The position numbers were made by a program, and so were the translations under genes. A model generated the notes under the pieces. That model was not told the origin of the DNA, did no database searches, and worked only from the letters and a program-made list of their open reading frames with translations. Of a DNA stretch of 5,488 nucleotides, positions 5,392-5,488 are shown piece after piece (position 1 is the first letter of the stretch; every line of letters starts with the position of its first letter). This DNA comes from Gammaproteobacteria bacterium (GTDB lineage: Bacteria; Pseudomonadota; Gammaproteobacteria; UBA9214): NCBI GenBank assembly GCA_029881775.1, contig JAOULY010000161.1, positions 1 through 5,488 of the forward strand, given 5' to 3'.

Positions 5392-5488
5392 CATGGAGGA
5401 GGTGAGACAGGGAACCTGTCGAGAGGCTGGCCTGGGCCATGTAGGAGGTACGAGTCCATGGATGGACGAGGTAGAGCGAAGCAGGAGC
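5392..5488. repeat. Two diverged tandem repeat units with internal hairpins (array continues past the right edge?)
   Basis: Unit 1 begins at 5392 with CATGGAGGAGGT and unit 2 at 5438 with CATGTAGGAGGT, 11 of 12 bases identical, giving a period of 46 bases. Each head is followed by a few bases, then a perfect palindrome, then GAG-rich sequence. The palindromes are GACAGG-GAA-CCTGTC (5406-5420) in unit 1 and GTCCAT-GG-ATGGAC (5454-5467) in unit 2. Unit 1 also holds TGGCC-TG-GGCCA (5428-5439), which runs into the head of unit 2. Unit 2 also holds GCGAAGC (5476-5482), a sequence known to form an unusually stable DNA mini-hairpin. The stem sequences differ while the layout is kept. No convincing gene covers this tail. 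Confidence 0.5.

Noticed and set aside
5205..5459. Minus-strand frame of 84 codons running from the repeat tail into yceF
   Set aside because: Most of it is antisense to the conserved YceF C-terminus and its start lies in a palindrome; no family match.
5393..5488. Plus-strand frame from ATG 5393 open to the edge (32 codons)
   Set aside because: There is no ribosome binding site before it, the composition is low-complexity and charged, and it runs through two repeat units with hairpins. It is probably spurious.

Overview
The window comes from a gammaproteobacterium, or a close relative, with fairly GC-rich coding DNA. The evidence is the block yceD-rpmF-plsX (all on the minus strand) with a YceF-type Maf gene on the other side. 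In Escherichia coli yceF and yceD are divergent neighbours beside the fab cluster. The L32 protein, the DUF177 protein and the Maf protein all resemble the enterobacterial versions closely. I cannot name a genus.

Minus strand, read from 1360 down to 1: yceD (23S rRNA accumulation, DUF177), rpmF (ribosomal protein L32), and the first 192 codons of plsX (acyl-phosphate synthesis for phospholipids), which runs off the left edge. This operon joins ribosome assembly to membrane lipid synthesis. In relatives it continues into fabH/fabD/fabG/acpP, which would lie beyond the left edge.

Positions 1361-1515 are a divergent control region. A consensus-like sigma70 promoter fires leftward into yceD and would give an almost leaderless mRNA. 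A second fires rightward into pycA. Several short palindromes lie between them.

Plus strand, 1516 to 5352: pycA (biotin carboxylase subunit) and pycB (OadA-like carboxyltransferase plus biotin-carrier subunit) encode a two-subunit pyruvate carboxylase of the Pseudomonas type, which makes oxaloacetate from pyruvate. The last gene, yceF (Maf family, probable m7GTP pyrophosphatase), overlaps pycB by 11 bases and is probably translationally coupled to it. In effect the pycAB pair sits between yceD and yceF, which are direct neighbours in E. coli.

From about 5373 to the right edge there is no convincing gene. This tail holds three short perfect hairpins and two diverged copies of a unit with a period of about 46 bases. 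It looks like the start of an intergenic repeat array and is the least explained part of the window. All coding regions are ordinary housekeeping or central-metabolism genes. I see no mobile element, CRISPR array, RNA gene or defence system. The findings concern gene order, regulation and the repeat tail.
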